Origin: Lineus longissimus | Taxonomy: Eukaryota > Nemertea > Pilidiophora > Heteronemertea > Lineidae | Direction of reading: 5' to 3' | Length of the DNA: 64,000 nt | Assembly (NCBI RefSeq): GCF_910592395.1 | Contig: NC_088319.1 | Coordinates: 3,846,001 to 3,910,000 of the forward strand | In this document: in pieces, positions 35,101-39,859 of the stretch | How the letters are laid out: each line of letters starts with the position of its first letter | Numbering within the stretch: position 1 is the first letter of the stretch | Position numbers and translations under genes: made by a program | The notes under the pieces: model-generated | Database searches by the model: none | Seen by the model: only the letters and a program-made list of their open reading frames with translations | What the model was told of the DNA's origin: nothing

Positions 35101-35142
35101 GCCAGACACGTGAATTACACGAAATGGTATCTTCTGGGGCAT
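1..35142 (-). CDS. CEP104: CEP104 (centrosomal protein of 104 kDa), multi-exon, 3' end outside window
   Basis: CEP104 is a ciliary-tip and centriolar microtubule-binding protein (Joubert syndrome gene in humans). Exons read on the minus strand: 35030-35142, 33883-33974, 33406-33487, 31321-31522, 30697-30868, 23746-23957, 22097-22124, 20802-20898, 9653-9814, 6798-6838, 6338-6588, (one not found), 3419-3491, 1721-1786, 1276-1394, 24-85. All joins keep phase up to residue 484. In order they encode the jelly-roll domain (about residues 1-160), the block SDYISPLDDLAFDMYQ-like of human CEP104 (here RPDYISPLDDLAFDMYQDPE), a coiled coil (about 205-290), a Pro-rich linker, and TOG-domain helices starting at MTEKDLREASSVID. 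Similarity to human CEP104 was judged from memory and is strong in every exon. The zinc-finger C-terminus must lie left of base 1. Introns are unusually repeat-rich. Confidence 0.95.
24..85 (-). CDS. CEP104: CEP104 exon, last one inside the window
   Basis: Encodes SGLSVDNIMKFCTVALQHTA, matching human SSGFTIDNVMKFSVSALEHR. Acceptor GTTACAG|G, donor G|GTAAGA. The gene continues past base 1. Confidence 0.92.
205..770 (+). mobile_element. tRNA-derived SINE containing a 24-bp minisatellite
   Basis: The head has an A-box (TAGCCTAATGG, near 218) and a B-box (GGTTTGATTC, near 260), and the body matches in reverse the SINE at 2985-3253 (shared pieces: TTCCTGGCTCTTCACAAC, CCTTGTACCAGAGTGTCTAT). Between the B-box and the body is a 24-bp array (separate entry). 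Diverged copy. Confidence 0.8.
259..575 (+). repeat. 24-bp tandem array, about 13 units, inside a SINE
   Basis: Unit GATTCTGTGGAGAACCTAGG plus ATTT. Translated in one frame it reads GFDSVENL repeated, with D/H and N/K variants arranged in blocks. Each unit carries a B-box-like GGATTTGATTC. The open frame at 199-645 is a by-product of the 24-bp period. Confidence 0.95.
786..1275. other. CEP104 intron, no feature seen
   Basis: AT-rich, with a short (GAT)n-like run near 1048-1070. I see no exon or repeat match here. Confidence 0.6.
1276..1394 (-). CDS. CEP104: CEP104 TOG-domain exon
   Basis: Encodes INVVPHECVKPIKLTMAPRL then ALSRTEIIHQLYRELTLNG, matching human LQIIPSYLVQPLKANSSVHL. Acceptor TTTTAG|CCC, donor GG|GTATGT. 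Confidence 0.93.
1721..1786 (-). CDS. CEP104: CEP104 TOG-domain exon
   Basis: Encodes AVRHRDIAKGFTLEMAQFPE then VR, matching human RVTAANFIQEMALFKEV. Clean TTGCAG|GCT and CGG|GTAAGT, phase 0 at both ends. Confidence 0.92.
1928..2065 (-). mobile_element. SINE 3' part
   Basis: Shares GCGTTCGCTCTGCACTCGGA and TCCTCCTCCAAGACGGGATG with the copy at 33565-33840. The CTTCTTCTTC at its left end is the reverse of a (GAA)n tail, so the SINE points left. Confidence 0.8.
2285..2475 (-). repeat. Interspersed repeat, copy 1
   Basis: Reverse complement of 17345-17540: both contain GGCGCTGAGTGTCCGAAATA or its complement and the TCCACCATAAGGCCTAGTTT block. No terminal repeats recognised. Confidence 0.85.
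2476..2984. other. CEP104 intron, no feature seen
   Basis: No exon or recognised repeat. A short minus open frame (2693-2890) has no recognisable content. Confidence 0.5.
2985..3253 (-). mobile_element. tRNA-derived SINE, near complete head and core
   Basis: On the minus strand: A-box TAGCCTGGTGG, B-box GGTTCGATCCC, then a core with AAAACCGAGGTTCCTTGTAT and GCCAGGGCAGGTTAAAGACC. Same family as the copies at 205, 1928, 3282, 33565 and 59545. Confidence 0.85.
3282..3395 (-). mobile_element. SINE head fragment
   Basis: A second head-end copy directly beside the previous one (TTAACACTGCTGGCTACCAT on the minus strand). Two SINE heads in the same orientation suggest tandem or nested insertion. 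Confidence 0.8.
3419..3491 (-). CDS. CEP104: CEP104 TOG-domain exon
   Basis: Encodes IHKPETHTAAEKALAPLLQK then TGNT, matching human KLETAHCVERTIPVLLTRTG. Acceptor TTTTTTCAG|A, donor ACT|GTAAGT. The preceding exon, about 53 nt by homology, was not found. Confidence 0.9.
3492..4440. other. CEP104 intron with an unrecognised short ORF
   Basis: Most of this has no recognisable feature. A 71-codon plus-strand frame (4043-4258) contains RHPKFQSYILMLNDEV but matches nothing I know, and I do not call it a gene. The missing CEP104 exon may lie here or in 5945-6337. Confidence 0.5.
4464..5942 (+). repeat. 16-bp GC-rich minisatellite, about 92 units
   Basis: Unit GCAGCCGGCCTGCGGT. Variants occur in blocks: GCCGCC-type units at the left (about 4495-4562), a long uniform block to about 5386, then GCAGCCAGCCTGCGGT to about 5740, then TGTGGT-type units to the end. 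Because 16 is not a multiple of 3 and the unit lacks stops, long frames are open on both strands. They are artefacts of the repeat. It lies in a CEP104 intron. Confidence 0.98.
5945..6337. other. CEP104 intron, no exon placed
   Basis: A donor-like GTAAGT on the minus strand at about 6177 follows an open stretch (LLLKKIGNGETLLVPEV), but its phase does not fit the flanking exons. Confidence 0.45.
6338..6588 (-). CDS. CEP104: CEP104 TOG-domain first exon
   Basis: Encodes GEPEAMTEKDLREASSVIDV then SKTWSFREDALLSIYKQM and AIHLVVRGIKDEVFA. Human equivalent: GEPEPLTEKALREASSAIDV and CKTWSYREDALLALSKKL. Donor GCC|GTAAGT. Confidence 0.95.
6798..6838 (-). CDS. CEP104: CEP104 small acidic exon (41 nt)
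   Basis: Encodes AQAPFDEDDDGQG between TTTTTCAG and GTAGGT. Phase matches both neighbours (AG+A, G+CC). Equivalent to the variable human segment just before the TOG domain. Confidence 0.72.
7035..7215 (+). repeat. Degenerate GGTAGGGTGG motif cluster
   Basis: AAGGTAGGGTGG-like blocks recur five to six times with irregular spacing. Function unknown. Confidence 0.5.
7415..7634 (+). mobile_element. MITE, family A, copy 1
   Basis: Terminal inverted repeat AAAGGGGGACTATAGGCAG versus CTGCCTATATTGTCCCTTT, flanked by TTAA on both sides here. The second copy is at 40761-40977. Confidence 0.85.
8207..8419. mobile_element. Possible MITE
   Basis: Ends AGGGCCCCGAAAA and TTTTTGGGGGCCCT are inverted over 213 bases. 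Single copy in the window. Confidence 0.55.
8420..9125. other. CEP104 intron, nothing firm
   Basis: An 11-bp inverted pair ATGGAACCAGC (about 8558) and GCTGGTTCCAT (about 8779) may mark another small element. No exon seen. Confidence 0.4.
9126..9431. mobile_element. MITE with 20-bp TIR
   Basis: Left end CCAGTTACAACTGACATTCC and right end GGAATGTCAGTTGTGACTGG are inverted with one mismatch. Flanked by TAC on both sides. Interior noncoding. Confidence 0.8.
9653..9814 (-). CDS. CEP104: CEP104 proline-rich linker exon
   Basis: Encodes a low-complexity stretch with RGPPPPPPKTPVT. Both ends are phase-compatible with neighbours (AG|A and AG|GTATGT) and the whole 162 bases are open. Content is not conserved, so the call rests on phase, splice sites and position. 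Confidence 0.75.
9815..10814. other. CEP104 intron, no feature seen
   Basis: No exon or repeat recognised, apart from a weak GCGGGTGTCCAC / GCGGGCGTCCAC duplication near 10350. Confidence 0.5.
10815..11095. repeat. Interspersed repeat, copy 1 (partner at 24085-24345)
   Basis: Shares AACCGCTTGGGTTGGT, the CAAAATGTGGAA block, and GTCTCACCAAAACCGC with the copy in another CEP104 intron. Partly self-complementary. Confidence 0.75.
11140..11245 (+). mobile_element. SINE 3' end fragment
   Basis: T-run, then AAAGCACCTTGAAGTGTTTT and GGCGCTATATAAATTG followed by (AAT)n, a typical tRNA-SINE tail also seen at 22145. Confidence 0.7.
11639..11798 (+). mobile_element. MITE, family B (TA-flanked), copy 1
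   Basis: Ends CAGAAGAACCTATCTATTAA and TAATAGAGGTTCTACTG with TA on both sides, as in Tc1/mariner-type insertions. Core AATTTGGGACCAAAACTAGT is shared with copies at 14930, 23145, 34829 and 63790. Confidence 0.88.
11986..12235 (+). repeat. Long diverged repeat family C, truncated copy
   Basis: Begins GGTCAAGGGCCATTATGCTC, with GAATTCATCCTGATTTAGAA matching 48310 onward, then stops early. Confidence 0.75.
12240..12985 (+). other. Kinase upstream region with a poly-G tract
   Basis: A run of about 23 G at 12727-12749 lies 260 bases before the kinase start. No promoter motif is clear. A TTTCAG at about 12995 suggests the 5'UTR is spliced. Confidence 0.5.
13010..13615 (+). CDS. Nested kinase exon 1
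   Basis: N-terminal low-complexity region, the glycine loop (IGKGGSGEVWKCIDKETK) and the catalytic lysine in FCVKE. Donor GAG|GTGAGT. Confidence 0.82.
13010..16505 (+). CDS. MAP3K8/14-like protein kinase lacking the activation segment, nested in a CEP104 intron
   Basis: Five exons: 13010-13615, 13944-14247, 15497-15666, 15902-16061, 16435-16505; total 1311 bases, 436 residues, all joins in phase. The start ATG at 13010 sits in AACAATGG just after a likely 5'UTR acceptor. Residues 1-170 are Ser/Thr/Asp-rich and probably disordered. The kinase domain shows GKGGSGEVW (about 178), the VxK lysine (K201), HHDIKSNN (D301, N306) and DFGE (D322). HHDIK is typical of MAP3K8 and MAP3K14. Only about 14 residues separate DFG from the helix-F region (SDVECATWVFREMLTG), where about 40 are usual, so the activation loop and APE are absent. 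The lobe ends in GWQKDSEGKKFSAGDLLHK. It could be a divergent kinase, a pseudokinase or a decaying copy. Catalytic K, D, N and D remain. Confidence 0.8.
13944..14247 (+). CDS. Nested kinase exon 2
   Basis: From ILSREFDPKEVTLW (C-helix) through the hinge ILMEYGGETLRKIL to HFMEQEGIVHHDIK. Acceptor TTCCAG, donor T|GTAAGT. Confidence 0.85.
14482..14918. mobile_element. CpG-rich TIR element in kinase intron 2
   Basis: Ends TCCGCACGCGATATTCGCG and ATTCGCGTGCGGATTTTGGA are inverted. Sub-terminal GCGATT/AATCGC motifs recur. Noncoding. Confidence 0.7.
14930..15104 (+). mobile_element. MITE, family B, copy 2
   Basis: CAGTAGAACCTCTCTATTAT at the left and CAGAGGTTCCACTG at the right, directly beside the preceding element in kinase intron 2. 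TA precedes it. Confidence 0.88.
15497..15666 (+). CDS. Nested kinase exon 3
   Basis: Encodes NNILILVDERTDILKVIDFG directly followed by a shortened activation region and VFREMLTGHKIKDPTHTQ. Acceptor TTTTTTGCAG, donor CAG|GTCAGT. Confidence 0.8.
15902..16061 (+). CDS. Nested kinase exon 4
   Basis: Encodes SSGMGGDAPFFVPDSL then LFTHGWQKDSEGKKFSAGDL, the end of the C-lobe (subdomain XI, with the usual Arg degenerate). Donor G|GTATAA. Confidence 0.75.
16435..16505 (+). CDS. Nested kinase exon 5 (stop)
   Basis: After TTTTTATTCAG, 71 bases in phase encode CAAQNNTIVSIEESQSDQLN and a TGA stop at 16503-16505. A long diverged repeat begins about 50 bases later. Confidence 0.7.
16556..17172 (+). repeat. 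Long diverged repeat family C, copy 2
   Basis: Starts AAGGGCCATTGTGCTGTGGT, holds two rounds of the internal module (GGCC-CCTGGTGGCCAAGTC, TTCAAGTTCAT, TTTGACCT-TGTGACCTTG) and ends with (GAC)n, then ACTGCAGTGTTGTACAGACT and GGTGAGCC. Confidence 0.85.
17345..17540 (+). repeat. Interspersed repeat, copy 2 (partner at 2285-2475)
   Basis: Inverted relative to the first copy. GACATCACTATTTCGGACAC is shared. Confidence 0.85.
17727..18850 (+). repeat. Long diverged repeat family C, copy 3, with (GAC)n end
   Basis: Starts GGCCAGGGCCATTGTGCTCA, repeats the roughly 290-base module three times (GTGACCTTGA-AAGTAGGTCAAA, CCCCCTGGTGG), and ends in (GACGGAC)n at 18750-18808 followed by GAGGTGAGCTAAAA. 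The GCTCACCT start and AGGTGAGC end are inverted. Confidence 0.88.
19163..19264. repeat. Two adjacent palindromes, one perfect over 58 bp
   Basis: 19207-19264 is a perfect no-spacer palindrome with 29-bp arms centred on AACAT|ATGTT. Just left, 19163-19196 is an imperfect one centred on GACATATATATGTC. Both could extrude hairpins. They stand 115 bases before the 22-bp array. Confidence 0.95.
19381..19606 (+). repeat. 22-bp tandem array, about 10 units
   Basis: Unit AATGTACTACGATGCACAAT plus GC. Minor variants (CATTGC, TACAATGC, CGACGC). Three plus frames stay open through it, so the ORFs here are artefacts. Confidence 0.95.
19607..20801. other. CEP104 intron with unrecognised ORFs
   Basis: Plus frames 19619-19966 and 20051-20272 are open but match nothing I recognise and lack clear splice structure. 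Not called as genes. Confidence 0.5.
20802..20898 (-). CDS. CEP104: CEP104 linker exon
   Basis: Encodes LQELSHSPLPPNSYDERPLP then STK, matching human SLPYDERPLPAIRK. Acceptor CTTTAG|CT, donor AG|GTAGGT. Confidence 0.88.
20899..22096. other. CEP104 intron, no feature seen
   Basis: No repeat match in the window. A 63-codon plus frame (21517-21708) is unremarkable. Confidence 0.5.
22097..22124 (-). CDS. CEP104: CEP104 28-nt microexon
   Basis: A 28-base stretch between TTTTTTTCAG and GTAAGT encodes SRHPKAVDF plus one base. It is exactly what is needed to carry phase 0 (end of exon 6) to the two-base start of the next exon (A+CT = Thr). Support is splice sites plus phase only; the linker is not conserved enough to check against human. 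Confidence 0.6.
22145..22375 (-). mobile_element. tRNA-derived SINE, second family
   Basis: On the minus strand: B-box GGTCGTGGGTTCAACTCC, the body, then GCGCTATATAAATGCGTGAC and (ATT)n. The tail is like that at 11140-11245. Confidence 0.8.
23145..23321 (+). mobile_element. MITE, family B, copy 3
   Basis: TA-flanked CAGTAGAACCTCTCTATTGA ... GGAGGTTCCACTG. Same core as the other copies. Confidence 0.9.
23746..23957 (-). CDS. CEP104: CEP104 exon 6 (coiled coil)
   Basis: Encodes ERYDYAKKLKTAITELQKVG and ERLGKYEVEKRQAVENEDYD, matching human ERYDYAKKLKQAIADLQKVG. Heptad-like, charged helix. Ends GGT|GTAAGT in phase 0. An alternative GT two bases earlier is weaker. Confidence 0.95.
24085..24345. 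repeat. Interspersed repeat, copy 2 (partner at 10815-11095)
   Basis: Contains AACCGCTTGGGTTGGTGCAA and GGTATCAATTCCTTAA. See copy 1. Confidence 0.75.
25311..26116 (+). pseudogene. LINE ORF1, L1 Transposase_22-type, frameshifted
   Basis: Two frames (25311-25605, then 25616-26116) join if one base is missing near 25610. The second carries the RRM-like core (WARKWNIRIFGIVGTLNESA, FQAAHRLPSGDENRRAIIIR) and the C-terminal LRYSRKSPFLELYVG typical of L1/Tx1 ORF1 nucleic-acid chaperones. Confidence 0.85.
26731..29849 (+). pseudogene. LINE ORF2 (endonuclease, RT), broken and internally deleted
   Basis: APE endonuclease at 26731-27430 (SLNTNGLGD, LQETHF, YGPNQD, IIGGDFN, then SDHS after a frameshift near 27325). 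RT fingers at 28157-28500 (KSPGSSGFTVEFYKFFW, NWRPISLLNVDYKLLS). At about 28500 the frame passes from MKGRYIGE straight to LFMALPNPP, so the palm with the FADD/YADD box is gone. A further frameshift lies near 28025 and an in-frame TGA at about 28152. The C-terminal CSFCGFFTETLEHVFFEC is at 29757-29810. It cannot make an active enzyme. Confidence 0.9.
29228..29530. mobile_element. Insertion inside LINE ORF2
   Basis: About 300 bases of non-LINE sequence interrupt ORF2, with TATATTA-like sequence on both sides (29225 and 29523). No TIR recognised. Confidence 0.5.
30697..30868 (-). CDS. CEP104: CEP104 exon 5
   Basis: Encodes RPDYISPLDDLAFDMYQDPE then VAQIIRKLERKKQEAVL, the most conserved CEP104 signature before the coiled coil. 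Acceptor TCAG|GTG, donor C|GTAAGT. Confidence 0.96.
31270..31303. repeat. (GAT)n microsatellite
   Basis: ATGATGATG run of about 10 units just beyond the CEP104 exon 4 donor. Confidence 0.95.
31321..31522 (-). CDS. CEP104: CEP104 exon 4
   Basis: Encodes YVSVSDNEKTGYKARELKSV and LVIHKNHVNKHNLYNQVGVI, almost identical to human (YVSLCDNEKTGCKARELKSV). It ends in an acidic Asn/Asp run (KNNDNDE) at GAG|GTAAGA. Confidence 0.95.
31526..31865. other. CEP104 intron, no feature seen
   Basis: Unique sequence leading into the 77-bp array. Confidence 0.5.
31866..33178 (+). repeat. 77-bp satellite, about 17 units
   Basis: Unit includes CCAATCTGTATAACATGTTA, GAACATTATTGGACGTCATG and GATCAGAATGCTCAGATTCC. 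Units differ by a few bases (TATAAC/TGTAAC, GTCATGGCCATG). Short palindromes CCATGG and GACGTC occur per unit. It fills much of the intron between CEP104 exons 3 and 4. Confidence 0.98.
33406..33487 (-). CDS. CEP104: CEP104 exon 3
   Basis: Encodes TKIEFYVGDVPDGTGM then NLQNARYTRLG, equivalent to human SKIEFYISESLP..ERFRRLG. Donor GG|GTAAGG; the phase fits exons 2 and 4. Confidence 0.9.
33565..33840 (-). mobile_element. tRNA-derived SINE, 3' two thirds
   Basis: Joins both blocks seen separately at 1928-2065 and 2985-3120, so it shows the full 3' order: core (CGAGGTTCCTTGTACCTGGT), middle, AGTGCAGAGCGAACGC and (GAA)n. Confidence 0.88.
33883..33974 (-). CDS. CEP104: CEP104 exon 2
   Basis: Encodes FCLYPQDLVIQLDERVRLRK and IQLLSHQFLI, matching the human jelly-roll segment FCQFPQEIVLQMVERCRIRK. 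Acceptor CCAG|G and donor C|GTAAGT. The phase joins exon 1 (AG+G). Confidence 0.93.
34052..34828. other. CEP104 intron 1, no feature seen
   Basis: No repeat or exon recognised. Confidence 0.5.
34829..34988 (-). mobile_element. MITE, family B, copy 4
   Basis: Reverse orientation; TA on both sides; CAGTGGAACCTCTGTTAGCG at the left, GAGAGGTTCTACTG at the right. Lies 42 bases from the CEP104 exon 1 donor. Confidence 0.9.
35030..35142 (-). CDS. CEP104: CEP104 exon 1 (start codon)
   Basis: Encodes MPQKIPFRVIHVSGQDD and on to GWQSQ, matching the human N-terminus (MPHKIGFVVVSSSGHEDG). The ATG at 35142 is chosen because it gives the family start MP-K-. An ATG at 35150 is out of frame. The donor AG|GTAAAC leaves a split Arg codon. 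Confidence 0.93.
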
Positions 35143-35223
35143 TCTCGCATGGCTTGATCAACTGGAAATGGATGTTGACATCTCAATTCTCATGATATCT
35201 CACGAAAAACTACACTTAAGAAG

Positions 35224-35629
35224 TTGGCCCAGAACTAGAAGTGGCAACGGTACGTTTATACAATGGGAGACTGCTAAAATTTGGAATCGATCTGCCAACT
35301 GGCAAAGCGCGGATGCAATCATTCCCTATTCCACACTTTAACAGTCTCCCATTGGCTGATATTTATAAAGACTAGTAAATGCTTTTACTACAGTTTTCTA
35401 CAGAGATGGCTACTGTAAATGTATGTGAAGTTTAAAGTAAAAGCATTTACTAGTCTTTTATAAATATCAGCCACTGGGCGATATGGATAAAGACTAGTAA
35501 ATGCTTTTACTTCAATTTTGTACAGAAAGGCCTAGTGTAAATATACGTGGAGTTATAGATAAAAGCATTTGCTAGTTTTTATTCATATCAGCCATTGTCT
35601 AAACAGTAGTGTCGCCACTTCCAGGCCAA
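35224..35629. mobile_element. Multi-hairpin MITE just upstream of CEP104
   Basis: Outer inverted ends TTGGCC..GAAGTGGCAAC and GTCGCCACTTCCAGGCCAA enclose three hairpins: CAATGGGAGACTGCTAAA / TTTAACAGTCTCCCATTG, then twice GACTAGTAAATGCTTTTACT with its complement. The second pair is more diverged than the first. Confidence 0.8.
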
Positions 35630-35636
35630 GTGTCAT

Positions 35637-35648
35637 TGCGCATGCACC
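35637..35648. promoter_or_regulatory. Possible NRF1-type site upstream of CEP104
   Basis: TTGCGCATGCAC resembles the NRF1 palindrome, 495 bases before the CEP104 ATG. A related GCGCCTGCGCACC is near 36759. Motif only; the transcription start is unknown. Confidence 0.3.
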
Positions 35649-35649
35649 C

Positions 35650-36860
35650 AAGGCGTTCTTCGACATGGTTTTCACAAGCTAGCTAGCTGGGACAAACCAG
35701 TATCCTATTTACTTAATCTAGCATCGACTGTGTAACGTTGAATGTGTTACGTCACGTTGCCCTCTGTTGAGTGGCATCAGCATTGGTTCCCGTTGAGTTC
35801 CTGGGAGCGGGCGGTGACATTTTCACTTTTCACTCGGAATCAGAATGACGTCATTTATTTAAAAAGACATAGGCCTATCATTAGTATCAATAGTGAGGCC
35901 TACACTACCATACTAGTTGCTACAGTACACTTATGTATTGTATGTAAATCTTAACCCAAACCACGAGTCCCCCGGCTTTTCCGAAAGTTGTATTCTTTCT
36001 TGTCTTGCAAATTTACACCAAAAAAGGAGAAAAAAAAGGTAATTTGTCAGCATCAGCATCAGCATCCCAAAAAAACACTTGTAAATACTTGTATTTCAAT
36101 TTCCATGGATCTGAGTTCTGACACAATTTATCAGCATTTAATGGTTAATTCACTTACAAATTTACTTGCAAATTATAACGGAAATAATGATGATTACAAT
36201 CTTTAAAGTCATGTTATTTTCTTATTTATAGACCGATTTTCAAAAATTTTAAGTGTTTTGTGATCAGTAGGCCTAGTCAGTGAGCGAGGTAATTCCTATC
36301 ACATAACTTGGAAAAACACATATTTTGAGTGATCAAAAAATTTAATGTGGTATAGCTAAGTACATGTCCACAATAATGCCAATGTAGACGGGCATATACG
36401 GCCTACTATTATTCCATTTATGTCCAGCCATTTGATAGCATGTAACTCATTGGTATGACATGTATGAAGCATTATCGCATACAAAGTCAATACGTGCATT
36501 GCATGCATACACTACAGCACAATGTCATGTAGGCGCAAATGATATGATTCATTGATTGTTGTTCGAATTTCGTTACTAAACCCATACAAGAATTAAGACT
36601 GTTATTCAAATCATCAAACAATTTAACCTAAACATAGAAGGAGTAAGTGGTTTCACTATCTGGAAATTGTCATAACTGTTCGAATTGGGAAAAGTACCGA
36701 AAATAGGAGTTTATTCAACTTCTTTCGCACTTGACGACGAAATTGTGTACAACTCTTCGCGCCTGCGCACCCGTCATTCCGGTGTGGCGGGGATAGTAGT
36801 CCTAGGGCTGATAGTCCGTGTAACAAAAGCCCGCATTGCTAAATGTTTTGGTTAGGGTTA
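35650..36860. other. CEP104 upstream intergenic, little recognised
   Basis: Contains (CAGCAT)n at 36046-36066 and otherwise unique AT-rich sequence. Confidence 0.5.
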
Positions 36861-36867
36861 GCGGTAC

Positions 36868-37691
36868 AAATTCAAAATTCAAATTAGTTTATTAATCAAA
36901 AGGCCCGGAGGGCAAAGGTACACATGGTACAATAGAAATACAATGATTTTGATTGAAAGTACATAAGACATACAAAGGATACATGACAAAAGTAACAATA
37001 TAAAGTCTACTACCGGGGTCAAACCTGGAGTAGATACTAGTAGGTGGGAGAGAGGAGGTCCTTATTTTATGCGATCAGAAAAGCATTTCTGTAAAAATGA
37101 TGATAGCTTCTGACAAATTCCAGGGTCCTCATTTGAAAGAAGCCAGATAAACTTATTTCCTGGTGAGAGACCTGAAAAGTTGATGTTGTTCTCATTGATA
37201 ACTGAGAAAAAATCGTTCCTTGAAGCATCATATTTTGGACAGGCAGTTAGAAAGTGAACCTCGTCTTCTATTGAAGTCCCATCACAAGAACACACCCTCT
37301 CTTCAACTCTAAGTTTTTTGTATCTACCTCTTTCAATGGCTAGATCGTGACAGCTAATGCGGAAACAACAAAGGGATCTTCTTAAAGAAAAACTTGAAAT
37401 TGAAGTCAGATATTTCTCACAGCAGAGTTGCGTTTTGAAGGACCTATAAGTGCGTAATTTGTTTTTAGCATTTGGATTCCGAGAATCATCCCAAATTTCT
37501 AGCTTCCACTTTCTGTAAAATTCTTCACCTAATTTATGAACAAGACTGGAGGTTGAAACACTTTCAGCATTGTTTGCATCCAGATTCAGACAACCACAAA
37601 TAAATTTTATACAAGAAAACCAAGACTGTTTTCCTTTGTTGTCTAGATCCTTACTAACTTGTAAGGCACTGGTTAAAATAGACTGGTACAA
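36868..37691 (-). pseudogene. LINE ORF2 C-terminus and 3'UTR fragment
   Basis: A 209-codon minus frame (37062-37691) carries KLRTYRSFKTQLCCEKYL and a Cys/His-rich end (CSCDGTSIEDEVHFLTACPK) typical of the C-terminus of CR1/Jockey-group LINEs. The 3' end is AATAAAC then TTTGAATTTTGAATTT. The RT is absent; 5' truncated. Confidence 0.8.
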
Positions 37692-37799
37692 TAGATCATG
37701 CTGCTTAATTGGTCAAATACAATGCTACCGGACTATGACTCCAGGGGGACTATATCCGCTGTCACACCGGTCGAGAAATTCTGGTCTGGTTAGGTCTCG

Positions 37800-38290
37800 T
37801 TAGGGAGTTTTTCCCAAATGTCCGCGATGATGACGTGCCCCATTAACCAGAACAGGACGTAACATCTATTTTAAAATGCGTTTTTAAAGTGATTGTATGA
37901 GGACAACCCATTTTTGTCGTATATCACTGGAAATGCCCGATTCCCCTGATTCTGCAGGATGTTAAATCGGGCATTTTATTTCTTTAAATAAATCATAAGC
38001 GTCGCATTTGCTCCTAGCTCTATTCACGATATTCTGATAGTAATGTACATTTGTATTTGTGTTTCGTGCTTTATGTGCAAAGATTGTGTTTTGGCCAATA
38101 AATTTCGTTTCATTTCATTTCATTTCCATCCCAAATGGCAATATTGCCAATTGGGCCGGACAATCACGAAAACCCCCAAATATTATACATTTCTTCCTGA
38201 ATGATTCTTAGAGTGACCATTCTCCCATGAAAGACAATTGCTTACGCTACACAAAAATCAAAAAAAAAATCGAGGGTCAACCACTGAACT
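37800..38290. repeat. Interspersed repeat family D, copy 1, interrupted
   Basis: Matches 50625-51030 (CGTATATCACTGGAAA, TTCCCCTGATTCTGCAGGAT, CAAATATTATACATTTCTTC). About 100 extra bases at 38033-38130 are absent from copy 2. Confidence 0.9.
38033..38130 (+). mobile_element. LINE-like 3' end inserted in repeat D
   Basis: Ends CCAATAAATTTCGTTTCATT with (TTTCA)n. It is the part missing from the sister copy, so a recent short insertion. Confidence 0.75.
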
Positions 38291-38775
38291 TTGTGAATAT
38301 GAAATTTTTTTATTGGCTAAAAATTAATCTTCATATGTCTCCAAAAAGAATCTTGTGAGGACTAAGCATAAAACACATATCAAAAATTACATATCCGAGA
38401 TTCACCGGAGTAAAATCTGAATTTAATATTAGCATGGTGAAATCAGAATTGTGACAGCTGCCGTAATCAGTTTAGTTTTGACATGGTCTCTACAGAGAGG
38501 TATACACGAGATCTCTTTTCGTAAGGAATAGCTGGGACAAAAATGTGTAGGCCTACTTAGAAAACATTTTCATGATTCATGGACCTTCCCAACTCAAATG
38601 TCCTACGGATTCATACCGTATATGTTGTATATCTGCTAGGGAGGACTGTGATGTGTTCTTTAGAAAAGACTTTTGCCAAGCAAAGTGGTTATTTCCTCGA
38701 CCGAGTCGGGGACACAAGTTCAATAATGACGTTCCCTCCACGACAATTTTCATCCAATCAAATTGATCCAGCCCT

Positions 38776-38812
38776 CATTATCATCATCATCATCATCATC
38801 ATCATCATTGCA
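38776..38812. repeat. (ATC)n microsatellite
   Basis: About 11 ATC units. Confidence 0.95.
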
Positions 38813-39109
38813 GGTAACCTCGAACCTATCCGCCGCACAGCGAAGGGTCGAAGAGGCCTCGTTGATTTACCCAAAGCGAACCGTGCGTACAGTAGTACAT
38901 GCACTGTCAATACCGAGAACGCTTGTATTCTTTGGCTCGAGGTTGCCCATCTTGAAACACGTGACCGGATACCGGAAGCCGACGCCCTCTTATCTAGTTC
39001 ATGACGAGTGAAATGCCGTCAAGTACCAGTCTCTGTAATGAGTGTGAAAGGGTCGATTGAGAATTAGGCCACAGCAGCCACAGGGCCACCACGCGGGTCC
39101 TAATGGTAT

Positions 39110-39365
39110 TAAGATCAAGAGTTGAAGGCTTGAATAGCTCCTGGGTGAGTTTACAGTAGGGGTTTACACGTAGGATGGGTCCCACTGGTGCTGCCACATT
39201 AAAGGTTCAGACAGCTCCTTGGTGAGTTAACAGTAGGGGCCAGCCGATACAAATGATATTTCCAACAGGTGCTGCCATCTTAAGGTTCGGACAAGACAGT
39301 TCAAGCAGGTGCTGCCATTTGAGGTCGGACAGCGCCTGAGTGAGTTTACAGTAAGGAGGACTGTA
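39110..39365 (+). repeat. Degenerate tandem repeat, about 3 units
   Basis: GGTGAGTTTACAGTAGGGG and CAGGTGCTGCCAT recur at roughly 90-100 base steps. Confidence 0.65.
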
Positions 39366-39404
39366 CCTTTCAAAACATAGAAAACATCAATGAGGTACTT
39401 CCTT

Positions 39405-39500
39405 ATTTATTACATTAAACATTTTATATATCATTATTTACATTAAACATTTTATATATCATTATTAACATCATACATTTTACATTTTATAAACAATATT
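39405..39500 (+). repeat. AT-rich short tandem repeat
   Basis: ACATTAAACATTTTATATAT repeated twice and a third partial copy. Confidence 0.85.
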
Positions 39501-39562
39501 TGATTGGGAAAAAATGGGTGAGAAAAAGTAATGTCTCCTCTTGGCTCCCCCAAGGAGGCCAA

Positions 39563-39564
39563 TC

Positions 39565-39601
<37 letters not shown>

Positions 39602-39602
39602 T
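39563..39602 (+). repeat. (CAA)n microsatellite
   Basis: About 13 CAA units. Confidence 0.97.
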
Positions 39603-39859
39603 CAATATATATACAACAGGATGCCGCAGCCTTTATCAACGCCGTCGTTACTCGATCGTTACTATACATGTACTCTGCAGCCGCAGGTTACATGGTCAGG
39701 ATGATATTCAGTACGTTTGGCTGAAAACATGGATGTAAGAACCAACTTGAACCGGACAAATGCAACCGAAAAGACGCACCTTGTGCCTAAAAGAGCCCAA
39801 GAAAAAGCCCTGAACATAATGAAAAAGAAGCCGTCTTCCAGCCTAACAGCCAAGCCAAG

